Source: Bacteroides uniformis (GTDB lineage Bacteria > Bacteroidota > Bacteroidia > Bacteroidales > Bacteroidaceae). From it: a stretch of 64,000 bases of DNA. Below, one piece after another: positions 41,101 to 49,344 of the stretch. A model generated the notes under the pieces. It did no database searches, was not told the DNA's origin, and worked only from the letters and a program-made list of their open reading frames with translations. Where the stretch lies: positions 819,501 through 883,500 of the forward strand of contig NZ_CP102263.1 of assembly GCF_025147485.1 (NCBI RefSeq), read 5' to 3'. The translations under genes and the position numbers were made by a program. Position 1 is the first letter of the stretch; the number at the start of each line of letters is the position of its first letter.

Positions 41101-41586
41101 TTATTTTACTGCCAGGAGCAATACGTCTTCCTCCGCAGTGGCATGTTCCACCAACAGATTCCAGTCGTTGTCCTTCTTACTCCATTTGTAACTCAAGTAG
41201 TTGATGTCATCTCCCGCCTGCAGATAAACAGCTTTTTCCTTCACATCGGAGTAGGCATGCGTCTTGTTGTCCCACAAGGCATATTCCACATCCGTACCGG
41301 CTTCTGTATAATTGTAGTTCAAGCAATAGAAGCGTTCAAACGCCTGCTCAATCTCGTTCCATCTCAACGCCTCCTTCTGTATCGTACGCCCTTGGGCATC
41401 ATAGGTGAAATTGTATTTCAAATGGTTCTGCAGAAACTTACCGTTCTCTACTTTATATACAATTTGGGACTCCACCTGATTTCCGTTCATCACTTCATTA
41501 TAGGCAAAGTTTTCCTGGATATTACCACCAAAAGCATTTATCACTACTGTCACTACAAAGATTGTTGTCATTACTAAAGTTTTCAT
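41101..41586 (-). CDS. DUF3836-like secreted protein
   Basis: 161 residues. Signal peptide of about 20 residues (LVMTTIFVVTVVINAFGG). The mature part is beta-rich with repeated aromatic strands, e.g. LKYNFTYDAQGRTIQKEALRW near 56 and FYCLNYNYTEAGTDVEYALWD near 86, a pattern of small Bacteroides secreted proteins with RHS/YD-like hairpins assigned to DUF3836. First gene of the putative operon running through the peptide, CPBP, DUF2975-like and Xre genes. Function unknown; it could be the exported ligand or sensor part of that module. Confidence 0.7.
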   Translation of the reverse strand: MKTLVMTTIFVVTVVINAFGGNIQENFAYNEVMNGNQVESQIVYKVENGKFLQNHLKYNFTYDAQGRTIQKEALRWNEIEQAFERFYCLNYNYTEAGTDVEYALWDNKTHAYSDVKEKAVYLQAGDDINYLSYKWSKKDNDWNLLVEHATAEEDVLLLAVK

Positions 41587-41631
41587 ACCGTTATTGTTTT
41601 ATTAGTTCTTTATTTTGTTTTTCGATAATCA

Positions 41632-41715
41632 TTTATCGTTTTTCGATATGCAAATAAAAGGCCTTTTTTTGATATGACAAAGAAAAACAGAAAATATTTA
41701 TCGAAAAACAATAAA
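41632..41715. promoter_or_regulatory. Paired 17-bp inverted sites upstream of the DUF3836/CPBP operon
   Basis: TTTATCGTTTTTCGATA (41632-41648) and, inverted, TATCGAAAAACAATAAA (41699-41715) match at 16 of 17 positions. Partial copies (TTTTCGATAATC at 41619, TTTACGATAAATA at 41726) flank them in AT-rich DNA. The arrangement suits an operator for the operon's Xre regulator, but binding is inferred. Confidence 0.4.
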
Positions 41716-41808
41716 AAAAACGCGTTTTACGATAAATATACAGAAAACAAACACTTCAAACGGGAAAATACATAGAACTGCAAGGGGATAAATGACCTCG
41801 CCTTATGT

Positions 41809-42750
41809 TTATAAAGAAAGAATGGATTTAATCTCCACCTCGTCACGGTGAAGCTGGGCAATAAGTTCTTCTATACTGTCGAATTTCAGTTCAGGACGGG
41901 TGCGGCGCACAAAGGAAAGACGCATCGGCTGCTGATAAATATCAGCATCAAACCGGAATATATGGACCTCAATACTGCGATCGGGTCCGTTCTCCAACGT
42001 AGGCCGGTAGCCAATGCTTAGCATACCGCCGTACTCCTTGCCTTCAACACAGACACGGACGGCATACACACCATCGCAGGGAATCAGCTTGTCAGGATCG
42101 GAAACACGGAGATTAGCCGTAGGGAAACCTATCTTACGCCCCACCTGATAGCCACCGACAACCGTACCGTCCAAAAAGAAATCATATCCCAGATACTCGG
42201 CAGCTTCCGAAACGTTTCCCTCCAGCAACAGACCGCGAATAGCCGAGGAGCTGACAGTAACCTCCGTTACCGATGTCTCCTTACTATAAGAATACGCGCG
42301 CGCAAGAAGCACCTCCATACCCAATTCGCGACCATAGTGCACATAGTCTTCAAAACCCTCGCTGCGGTTATGCCCGAAACGATGGTCGTACCCCACTACC
42401 AAAGCTTGTATCTGATAGCGATCCTTCAGTATGGACATGAATTCCCGTGCCGAAAGCCGGGCTATTTCAGGAGTAAAATCAAGCATCATGCAATAATCCA
42501 CCCCAGTCTTGGCAAGCAGGGAAACTTTCTCATCACAAGTGGTCAATAACTTCGGATGATAATCGGCCTGCATCACTTTACGCGGATGTACCGGAAAAGT
42601 CACGACCGACGAAGCAAGCCCACGCCCGGCAGCTACCGCACACACTTGCTCTATCAGGTAGCGGTGTCCCCGATGTACTCCGTCAAAGAAACCGATAGTG
42701 GCTACACTTGGACGGGAACCAATGTCCGATGTTTCACAAAACAACTGCAT
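41809..42750 (-). CDS. ribF: Bifunctional riboflavin kinase / FAD synthetase
   Basis: 313 residues from ATG 42750; a longer open frame upstream runs inside the HAD gene and is rejected. The N-terminal nucleotidyltransferase domain has IGFFDGVHRGHRYL near 20-33 and TEVTVSSSAIRGLLLEGN near 155-172; the C-terminal flavokinase domain has GRKIGFPTANL near 200 and SIEVHIFRFDADIY near 265. It makes FMN from riboflavin and FAD from FMN in the cytoplasm. It overlaps the 3' end of the HAD gene by 17 bases, so the two are co-transcribed. Confidence 0.95.
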   Translation of the reverse strand: MQLFCETSDIGSRPSVATIGFFDGVHRGHRYLIEQVCAVAAGRGLASSVVTFPVHPRKVMQADYHPKLLTTCDEKVSLLAKTGVDYCMMLDFTPEIARLSAREFMSILKDRYQIQALVVGYDHRFGHNRSEGFEDYVHYGRELGMEVLLARAYSYSKETSVTEVTVSSSAIRGLLLEGNVSEAAEYLGYDFFLDGTVVGGYQVGRKIGFPTANLRVSDPDKLIPCDGVYAVRVCVEGKEYGGMLSIGYRPTLENGPDRSIEVHIFRFDADIYQQPMRLSFVRRTRPELKFDSIEELIAQLHRDEVEIKSILSL

Positions 42751-43354
42751 GTCTCCAATCCTCGTGGGCCTTTGGCGTATAGGTAGAAATACCCAACGCC
42801 TCCGCTGTCCGGCAATTGGCCTCAGAATCGTCAATGAAAAGAGTCTCGTTGGGAAGAATACCGGTCTCATCCAGTACTTTCTGAAATATATCGGCATCCG
42901 GTTTTGCCATCTTCATCTCATAAGAGAGATAGATATGCTCAAAAAAGTCCTCCGCACGGAAAGCCTTGTAGCGAAACGCGTGCAGACACGACCATTGCCA
43001 ATGGATTTCATTGGTGTTGCTCAGCAGATAGACCACATATTTTTTGCGCAGTTCCAACAGTAAATCCAATTTAAAAGTAGGAATACTCACTAGGAAACTG
43101 TTCCAGGCGTCATCTATCTGGGCATCAGTCACCGGTTTCCCTATCTTTCCACGAATCACTTCCCGGAACTCCGCACTGGTAATCAACCCTTTTTCATATT
43201 TCTGGAAGAAATCCTGCTGGTGATAGAGGTCCAACATGACTTCCACGTCCGGCAATCCCAGCTTTCTGAAATTCTCTAAACAGCGCTGGCGGTCCAAATC
43301 AATCAGAACTCCGCCAAAATCAATAATAAGGTTCTTGATTCCTCTTCTTTTCAT
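42734..43354 (-). CDS. HAD-superfamily hydrolase (HAD-IA)
   Basis: 206 residues from ATG 43354; a GTG one codon upstream overlaps the ATPase stop. HAD motifs: I, DFGGVLIDLD (nucleophile Asp near 13); II, YLLSNTNEIHWQW near 103; IV, LFIDDSEANCRTAEALG near 165. The helical cap is of the C1 type seen in YihX-like sugar-phosphate phosphatases. It probably hydrolyses a phosphorylated metabolite; given tight linkage to ribF, a flavin-pathway phosphate (the missing riboflavin-pathway dephosphorylation or FMN hydrolysis) is possible but unproven. Confidence 0.88.
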   Translation of the reverse strand: MKRRGIKNLIIDFGGVLIDLDRQRCLENFRKLGLPDVEVMLDLYHQQDFFQKYEKGLITSAEFREVIRGKIGKPVTDAQIDDAWNSFLVSIPTFKLDLLLELRKKYVVYLLSNTNEIHWQWSCLHAFRYKAFRAEDFFEHIYLSYEMKMAKPDADIFQKVLDETGILPNETLFIDDSEANCRTAEALGISTYTPKAHEDWRHAVVL

Positions 43355-43356
43355 CA

Positions 43357-46041
43357 CTATTTCTGTGTTAAACGTCGGATAAGGCGAACCAGTTCACCTA
43401 TCCACAAAACAAACGAAGTAGAAACGACAATCGTCATCCAAGTCATAAAATCGAGCGGCACTGTGCGGAATACAGCTCCACCAAACTGTACAATCAGTAT
43501 CTGTCCGCCCAAAATGGCAAGTATAATCAGCTCCATGCCATAAGATTTAGAAATGCCCTTGAACGCCGAGTCCGAAGTGCCGAACACACGTGCATTGAAC
43601 AAGTTCCAGAACTGAAGCATAACAAAGAACGTGAAGAACACAGTCAACCGATAGGTAGTCATCCCCCCCTCTTCACTGTTAAACCAGAAGAGCATTCCCA
43701 TAAGTAACACCAGGAAGGCAGACCCCATTCCCAGAATGTAATACCTCATGGACTTGGTTATAATGAAATCCGTACTCTTACGCGGTTTTTCCTTCATCAC
43801 GCTCTCACTGGGTGGAATGGACGCCAGGGCCAGGGCCGCAAACGTATCCATAATCAGGTTCACCCACAACATCTGCGTGACGGTCAAAGGAAGCGTCGTA
43901 CCCACCAGTGAACCCAGGAGAACGATAAACAAAGCCACAAAATTGATAGTCAGTTGAAAAACAATGAAACGCTGTATATTCTTATATAGAGAACGTCCCC
44001 ACATCACGGCCGTACCTATACTGTTGAAGGAGTCATCCAGCAGCGTGATGTCGCTGGCCTCCTTGGCAACGGAGGTCCCGGTACCCATCGAAAGTCCCAC
44101 TTGCGCATGGTTCAGCGCAGGAGCATCATTCGTGCCGTCACCCGTCACAGCCACTACCGCACCTTTCTGCTGCAACAGTTGCACCAGACGCTGTTTGTCT
44201 GTGGGGCGTGCACGCGACATTATCTTCAAGTCCATCACACGGTCCAATGCCTCCTCATCCGTCAATTCGGCAAATGCAGCTCCCGTAATGCGGTTCTTTT
44301 CCGTATCCTCCGGTTTCCACAGACCAATCTGACGTGCTATCTCGGTAGCTGTACCCGGTGTATCTCCCGTCACAATCTTCACTCCGATACCTGCCGACTG
44401 GCATTTGGCAACGGCCGCAGGCACATCCGGACGGATAGGATCACTGATGGCAACCACACCCAGGAACGACAAGTCATTTTCAGCAACCAATGACACACAA
44501 TCAGACGCTTCCGCATCATCCACAATCTTGAATGCAAAGCCAAGTGTGCGCATGGCCATATTCTGGTAGTTGAGCAACTGAGCCTCCACTGTAGAACGGT
44601 ATTCCACCGCATCCACACGCTTGCCGTCCAACATGACATCCTTGCATTTACCCAAAACAATCTCGGGAGCTCCCTTCACATACAGCACCTTCTTCCCAAT
44701 CAGGGGGGATTGCACCAGGGTAGCCATGAATTTCCTTTCCGTAGAGAAAGTCAGCTGGTCGATAACCGTAGCTTTCTCACGCAGCGCCAGATAGTCGCAT
44801 CCTTGGCTGTTCAGCCAAAGCAGCAGTGCCACCTCCGTGGGGTTACCCACCCCTTTCGGCTTCTCGCCAGTCACCTCTTCTTCCAGAAAAGCAGTAGAGT
44901 TAGCACTGATACCTTCCATTACCAGCTTGCTGAGGTCATCATTCCCCAGCTGCCCGTTATTCTTCAAACCATAGAAATTGGGTTCATGCACCTGCATCAG
45001 ATTTTGGGTCAATGTACCGGTCTTGTCGGTACAAATCACTGTAATGGCTCCCATCGTCTCGCATGCATGCATCTTGCGCACCAGGTTGTTGGTGGAGAGC
45101 ATGCGACGCATATTCAACGCCAGACTGAGTGTCACGCTCATCGGCAAGCCTTCGGGCACAGCCACCACAATCAGGGTAACCGCCATCATAAAGTATTGCA
45201 AAGTAGCCTGCAAGGCCGGCAGCCAATCACGGAAGGTATGAAATGAAGAAAAGTCATAGACCAGTACCACATCCTTTACAAAGAAAATGAGAAAAGCCAG
45301 ACCCGCTACGGAAAAGCCAATCTTTCCAATCAGATTGGCCAATTTGGTCAACTGAATATTCAGCGGAGTAGGTTCCGTATTCTGTTCGGTACTTTGACGT
45401 GCCACTTTACCGATTTCCGTAGCATCGCCCACAGCCTCCACACGCATGGTGCCATGTCCGTCCACCACCGTTGTACCGCGCAAAATGCGGTTGGAAGCAT
45501 ACGTAGCCTCTTCGTCAAAGTCAGCTTCTACGGTAGTTTTCGTCACTACCGGCTCACCGGTCAGATTCGATTCGTTCACTTGCAGGGAAATGGCTTCCAG
45601 CAATTCACCGTCCGCCGGAACCTCTTCACCGGTTTCCAGCACCACTATATCACCCACCACTACATCTTTACGGGGAATCTCCTGCACATGTCCGTTACGA
45701 ATTACTTTCACCAAAGTTTCTTCGTTCACTGCATTCAGCAGGTCAAACTTCTTTCCGGCATCATACTCAAAGAAGAAACCGATACCGGTAGCCAGCAGAA
45801 TGGCTACTATAATGCCGATAGTCTCGGCATATTCATTCTCTACAATGGAAATAATCAAAGAAAACAGAGCGGCAACCAGCAATACCCTTACTACGGGGTC
45901 CTCAAACTTCTCCAGATACAATTTCCATAAGGAAGGCCGTTTAGGAGGCGTCAATAAATTTACTCCATGTTCGTCGCGGCTCTTCCGCACTTGTTCGTCG
46001 GTCAGTCCGACATGATAATAATCATCCTTTATTGCAGTCAT
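43357..46041 (-). CDS. PMCA-type calcium-translocating P-type ATPase
   Basis: 894 residues from ATG 46041; the -7 box at 46070-46077 lies just upstream, excluding the longer frame that opens at 46080. P2-type pump: N-terminal cation ATPase domain (YYHVGLTDEQVRKSRDEHGVN), actuator TGEPVVTK near 162, phosphorylation site DKTGTLTQNLMQV near 340, KGAPEIVLGK near 455, and hinge TGDGTNDAPALNHAQVG near 635; helix M4 carries VPEGLPMSV. It exports Ca2+ at the cost of ATP. First gene of an ATPase-HAD-ribF operon. Confidence 0.93.
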   Translation of the reverse strand: MTAIKDDYYHVGLTDEQVRKSRDEHGVNLLTPPKRPSLWKLYLEKFEDPVVRVLLVAALFSLIISIVENEYAETIGIIVAILLATGIGFFFEYDAGKKFDLLNAVNEETLVKVIRNGHVQEIPRKDVVVGDIVVLETGEEVPADGELLEAISLQVNESNLTGEPVVTKTTVEADFDEEATYASNRILRGTTVVDGHGTMRVEAVGDATEIGKVARQSTEQNTEPTPLNIQLTKLANLIGKIGFSVAGLAFLIFFVKDVVLVYDFSSFHTFRDWLPALQATLQYFMMAVTLIVVAVPEGLPMSVTLSLALNMRRMLSTNNLVRKMHACETMGAITVICTDKTGTLTQNLMQVHEPNFYGLKNNGQLGNDDLSKLVMEGISANSTAFLEEEVTGEKPKGVGNPTEVALLLWLNSQGCDYLALREKATVIDQLTFSTERKFMATLVQSPLIGKKVLYVKGAPEIVLGKCKDVMLDGKRVDAVEYRSTVEAQLLNYQNMAMRTLGFAFKIVDDAEASDCVSLVAENDLSFLGVVAISDPIRPDVPAAVAKCQSAGIGVKIVTGDTPGTATEIARQIGLWKPEDTEKNRITGAAFAELTDEEALDRVMDLKIMSRARPTDKQRLVQLLQQKGAVVAVTGDGTNDAPALNHAQVGLSMGTGTSVAKEASDITLLDDSFNSIGTAVMWGRSLYKNIQRFIVFQLTINFVALFIVLLGSLVGTTLPLTVTQMLWVNLIMDTFAALALASIPPSESVMKEKPRKSTDFIITKSMRYYILGMGSAFLVLLMGMLFWFNSEEGGMTTYRLTVFFTFFVMLQFWNLFNARVFGTSDSAFKGISKSYGMELIILAILGGQILIVQFGGAVFRTVPLDFMTWMTIVVSTSFVLWIGELVRLIRRLTQK

Positions 46042-46069
46042 GCAAGTCTTTAGGTTTAATTTTGGAACG

Positions 46070-46077
46070 CAAAAATA
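46070..46077 (-). promoter_or_regulatory. -7 box for the Ca-ATPase/HAD/ribF operon
   Basis: TATTTTTG on the minus strand fits TAnnTTTG; the predicted start of transcription near 46063 gives a leader of about 22 bases to ATG 46041. Confidence 0.55.
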
Positions 46078-46131
46078 CAATAATAATCCGGGAAAACAAT
46101 ACCTATATAATGATTAGTGATTAATTGACTG

Positions 46132-47298
46132 TCATTGATTCTCTTTTTCCCTCACCAGTTTCGGTCTGGTTGCAGGCTCCCACGGCAATGTGAACCAGAA
46201 AGTCGAACCTGCCCCTTCTTCCGATTCCACGCCTATTTCGCCCCCCAATTTGCGGACAATGGTCTGGCAAATGGAGAGTCCCAGTCCGGTACCGTTCTTT
46301 TCCTGCTTCAGCTTGACGAAACGTTCAAAAACATGTGGCAACTTTTCCTGGGGAATACCGGTTCCCGTGTCTTTTACGTAGAAATAGAGACCTTCCTCAT
46401 AGGGTCTGAATCCGAGGGTAATACTGCCTTCCTGGGTGAACTTCAGGGCATTCGTCATAAAATTGGATACCACTTGTGCAAGCCGGTTTCTGTCTGTATG
46501 CATGGTATATTCCTTCTCAGAAGCCTCCCGGACAATCTGCACTCCACTACCCAACTCGGCCACCCGCATACGGAACTGTTGTTCCAAATCGAACATCATC
46601 TGGTTGATGTCCACATCCGAGAACACAAATTCCAATGTTCCGGCTTCTATCTTCGAGAGGTCCAGAATATCAGCAATCAGCTGTTGCAGCATTTCATTGT
46701 TACTTTGCACAATTTCCAGGAACTGTGTCTTCTCCTCGTCTGTCGATGCAGAGGCCAGCAATTCCGAGAATCCGACAATTGCGTTCAGCGGGGTACGGAT
46801 TTCATGGCTCATATTCGCCAGGAACACCGATTTGGAGCGGTCGGCATTCTCTGCCTTCTCACGTGCCAGTTTCAATTCAGCTTCCACTTGTTTCAGTCGG
46901 GTAATGTCATGCACGGTAATCACCATGCAGTCGCGGTCCTCAATCTCCATATACTCGCCGGAAACATAAGCATTGCATTCCGTAGTTCTGCCTTCGCTAT
47001 CCCTAAGATTCAGAATAGCTGCCAAATCCGTGAAGTTCTTCTGCACCACAAAGGCATTCTCTATGGCATTCCGCACGGGGCAGTGCTCACACAAATCGTG
47101 AGTGCCGCAACCTCCTGCTGCCGACAAGGCATTGTTACAGCGCAGAATATCTCCCACCCGTCTGGTTTCGGCAGGCTTTACAACTCCGGTAATATCGTAG
47201 TAATTGGTGTAAAATACAGTGAAGTCGCGGTTTATCAGCAGTACGTAGGCATGCAGATTCCGCATAATCGCCCTGAACAGCTTGTCGGTCATTTTCAT
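46132..47298 (-). CDS. PAS-domain sensor histidine kinase with cysteine cluster
   Basis: 388 residues, no membrane helices, so a cytoplasmic sensor. The N-terminal PAS-like domain holds Cys54, Cys64, Cys70 and Cys73 ([24 protein letters not shown]), a spacing able to bind an Fe-S cluster or metal. Then a HisKA domain with His165 in [13 protein letters not shown] and an HATPase domain (N box [18 protein letters not shown]1 [10 protein letters not shown]2 [13 protein letters not shown]). No receiver domain is fused and no response regulator is adjacent. It is divergent from rubredoxin through a shared symmetric promoter, which hints at redox sensing. Confidence 0.88.
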   Translation of the reverse strand: MKMTDKLFRAIMRNLHAYVLLINRDFTVFYTNYYDITGVVKPAETRRVGDILRCNNALSAAGGCGTHDLCEHCPVRNAIENAFVVQKNFTDLAAILNLRDSEGRTTECNAYVSGEYMEIEDRDCMVITVHDITRLKQVEAELKLAREKAENADRSKSVFLANMSHEIRTPLNAIVGFSELLASASTDEEKTQFLEIVQSNNEMLQQLIADILDLSKIEAGTLEFVFSDVDINQMMFDLEQQFRMRVAELGSGVQIVREASEKEYTMHTDRNRLAQVVSNFMTNALKFTQEGSITLGFRPYEEGLYFYVKDTGTGIPQEKLPHVFERFVKLKQEKNGTGLGLSICQTIVRKLGGEIGVESEEGAGSTFWFTLPWEPATRPKLVREKENQ

Positions 47299-47317
47299 AA
47301 AATGTTGTTTTAATAGA

Positions 47318-47342
47318 GAACAAAAATAAACTATTTTTGTTC
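47318..47342. promoter_or_regulatory. Symmetric divergent promoter for histidine kinase and rubredoxin
   Basis: Eleven-bp perfect inverted repeat GAACAAAAATA-AAC-TATTTTTGTTC. It contains back-to-back TATTTTTG -7 boxes: minus strand 47321-47328 for the kinase (leader about 16 bases) and plus strand 47332-47339 for rubredoxin (leader about 60 bases). A third half-site GAACAAAAA follows near 47350. Confidence 0.6.
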
Positions 47343-47405
47343 AACAATAGAACAAAAAGGGCTTTTAAACGTTATTATAGGAGAATAAACCTAAAAAGGA
47401 AATTT

Positions 47406-47567
47406 ATGGAAAAGTACATTTGCACTGTATGCGATTATGTCTATGACCCTGAATTGGGCGACCCTGAAAATGGAATAGAACCGGGAACATCTTTCGAAGA
47501 CCTTCCCGAAGATTGGGTTTGCCCCTTGTGTGGAGTAGGCAAAGAAGAATTTGAGAAAGCGTCCTAA
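47406..47567 (+). CDS. Rubredoxin
   Basis: 53 residues from ATG 47406; the longer frame opening at 47337 starts in the promoter and is rejected. One iron is bound by four cysteines: CTVC (6 and 9) and CPLC (39 and 42), with the usual [28 protein letters not shown] framework. Small electron carrier used by anaerobes in oxygen and peroxide detoxification. Its last codons lie inside a hairpin terminator shared with the convergent Na/Pi transporter gene, and the two genes overlap by four bases. Confidence 0.97.
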   Translation: MEKYICTVCDYVYDPELGDPENGIEPGTSFEDLPEDWVCPLCGVGKEEFEKAS

Positions 47568-47583
47568 GACGCTTTCTTTTCTT
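47555..47583. terminator. Bidirectional terminator inside the overlapping 3' ends of rubredoxin and Na/Pi transporter
   Basis: GAAAGCGTC (47555-47563), loop CTAA, GACGCTTTC (47568-47576), then TTTT. The loop contains both stop codons on opposite strands, so both proteins end in KAS encoded by the two arms. Confidence 0.8.
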
Positions 47584-49261
47584 TTATATCGCTGCTGGCT
47601 TCCACTACATTCACCACATAGTCGCCCAGCTTTTCACATTCCGCAATGATGTCCATATAGTAAACACCCATCTGGTAATCATATTCCTTGTTGTTCACAT
47701 CCAAGATATTCTGATTCTTCAGCTGATTGCGGTAATTATTGATTTCGTTCTCCAAATTAAAGGACTTGTTCACATCCGCGCCTGCATGCTCCGGATGTTC
47801 CACCACGACAATCATCTGCTCCAAGGCATCATCCGTCAGCTTCATCATGAAATGGATATGCTCGTACTGCTTCTCGGTGAAATCCTGATTGGTCTGGCGC
47901 TTGCGGTTGATGGTACGTGCCAGGTTATAGCAGCTGTCGCCGATGCTCTCTATCTCCGTCACTTCACGCAGCATGGCACGTATTTGCAACTTACTTTCCG
48001 AACTCAGGCGCCCTTCGGACACTTGATTCAGATAATTGGCAATCTCCAGCTCCATGCTGTCACTGATATTCTCGTACTTCTCCACACGGCTGAACACTTT
48101 GTTGAAATCATCATCCTTCTCCGTATGCAGCAAGTCCTGCACCATTCCGAACATACGGCGGGTACGTTCGGCAAAAAGATGTATTTCCTTGCTTGCCTGC
48201 AGGATGGACAGCTCTGCCGTAGAAAGCATACCGCCCGAGATAAAACGCAAGCGATATTCCTCGTCCTGCTCCTTCATTGGAATAATGGCACAGACCGTAC
48301 GTTCGATAAACTTCACGAACCATATCAATATCAGCACGTTGCAGATATTGAAGCAAGTATGGAATGCCGAAAGCTTGAAGGATACGGCCACAGCCGGATC
48401 TTTAGTACCCATCACGTTCTCTACGAACCATGACACAGCCTCGGTAAAGGGGGTGAAAAGACACAACACCCATATCACACCAAACACATTGAACACCAAG
48501 TGGGCCAAAGCAGCCCGCCTTGCCTGCGTATTACCGGTCAGTGCCGCAAGGTTTGCCGTGATGGTTGTACCGATATTCTCTCCCAAAACCAGTGCTGCCC
48601 CCAATTCGAAACTAATCCAGCCGTTGGCGCACATAATAAGCGTAATGGCCATAGTTGCCGCAGATGCCTGCACAATCATGGTCAACACCGTACCGATACC
48701 CACAAAAAGAAGTATGGAGATAAAGCCCATGTCGGTATAGTCCTGCACAAATGACAGCATATCAGGATTTTGGCTCAAGTCAGGAGCATTGTTTTTCAAA
48801 TAGGAAAGCCCCATGAACAAGAATGAGAAACCGAAAATAAATTCACCGACAGACTTGCGGTTACTTTTTTGAGAGAAGAGGAGAGGAATGCCGAAAGCAA
48901 GAAGAGGAAGAGCAAAGGCGGCAATGTCCACCTTGAAACCTAAAGCTGAAATAATCCATGCCGTAACAGTCGTACCGATATTAGCACCCATTATGACACC
49001 TATGGACTGTGAAAGCGTTAACAACCCCGCATTGACAAAACTTACAACCATCACCGTGGTTGCAGAGGAAGATTGTACAAGTGCTGTAATCAGCACACCC
49101 GTCAACATACCGGTCACTCTGTTGGTTGTCATTGCGGTCAATATCTTCCGCAGTCTGTCACCGGCAAATTTTTGAAGCCCCTCACTCATAATCTTCATTC
49201 CGTAAAGAAACAGTGCCAATGAGCCGAGTAGCTTTAAAAAATCATAAAAAGAATATTCCAT
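47564..49261 (-). CDS. Na/Pi cotransporter with C-terminal PhoU domain
   Basis: 565 residues. The N-terminal NptA-type transporter has two inverted repeats each with a Q-S/A-S-S/A-A signature: [23 protein letters not shown] near 60-82 and [16 protein letters not shown] near 200. About eight helices to residue 330, followed by a helical PhoU-like domain (about 345-550; [15 protein letters not shown]). It imports phosphate with sodium or, as proposed for such fusions, adjusts cytoplasmic phosphate under PhoU control. Convergent with rubredoxin. Confidence 0.92.
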   Translation of the reverse strand: MEYSFYDFLKLLGSLALFLYGMKIMSEGLQKFAGDRLRKILTAMTTNRVTGMLTGVLITALVQSSSATTVMVVSFVNAGLLTLSQSIGVIMGANIGTTVTAWIISALGFKVDIAAFALPLLAFGIPLLFSQKSNRKSVGEFIFGFSFLFMGLSYLKNNAPDLSQNPDMLSFVQDYTDMGFISILLFVGIGTVLTMIVQASAATMAITLIMCANGWISFELGAALVLGENIGTTITANLAALTGNTQARRAALAHLVFNVFGVIWVLCLFTPFTEAVSWFVENVMGTKDPAVAVSFKLSAFHTCFNICNVLILIWFVKFIERTVCAIIPMKEQDEEYRLRFISGGMLSTAELSILQASKEIHLFAERTRRMFGMVQDLLHTEKDDDFNKVFSRVEKYENISDSMELEIANYLNQVSEGRLSSESKLQIRAMLREVTEIESIGDSCYNLARTINRKRQTNQDFTEKQYEHIHFMMKLTDDALEQMIVVVEHPEHAGADVNKSFNLENEINNYRNQLKNQNILDVNNKEYDYQMGVYYMDIIAECEKLGDYVVNVVEASSDIKEKKAS

Positions 49262-49344
49262 CTTTAATTATTTAAGGTGTTTCATTCCTTCACGTGTTAT
49301 AATGTCCTATATTTAACGTGTCAACCCACTAAAAACGAGACATC

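Noticed and set aside
42751..42897. N-terminal extension of ribF
   Set aside because: The extension lies in the HAD coding sequence and the FAD synthetase fold begins at the ATG at 42750.
46042..46080. Upstream start for the Ca-ATPase
   Set aside because: The -7 promoter box lies inside that segment, so the transcript begins after it.
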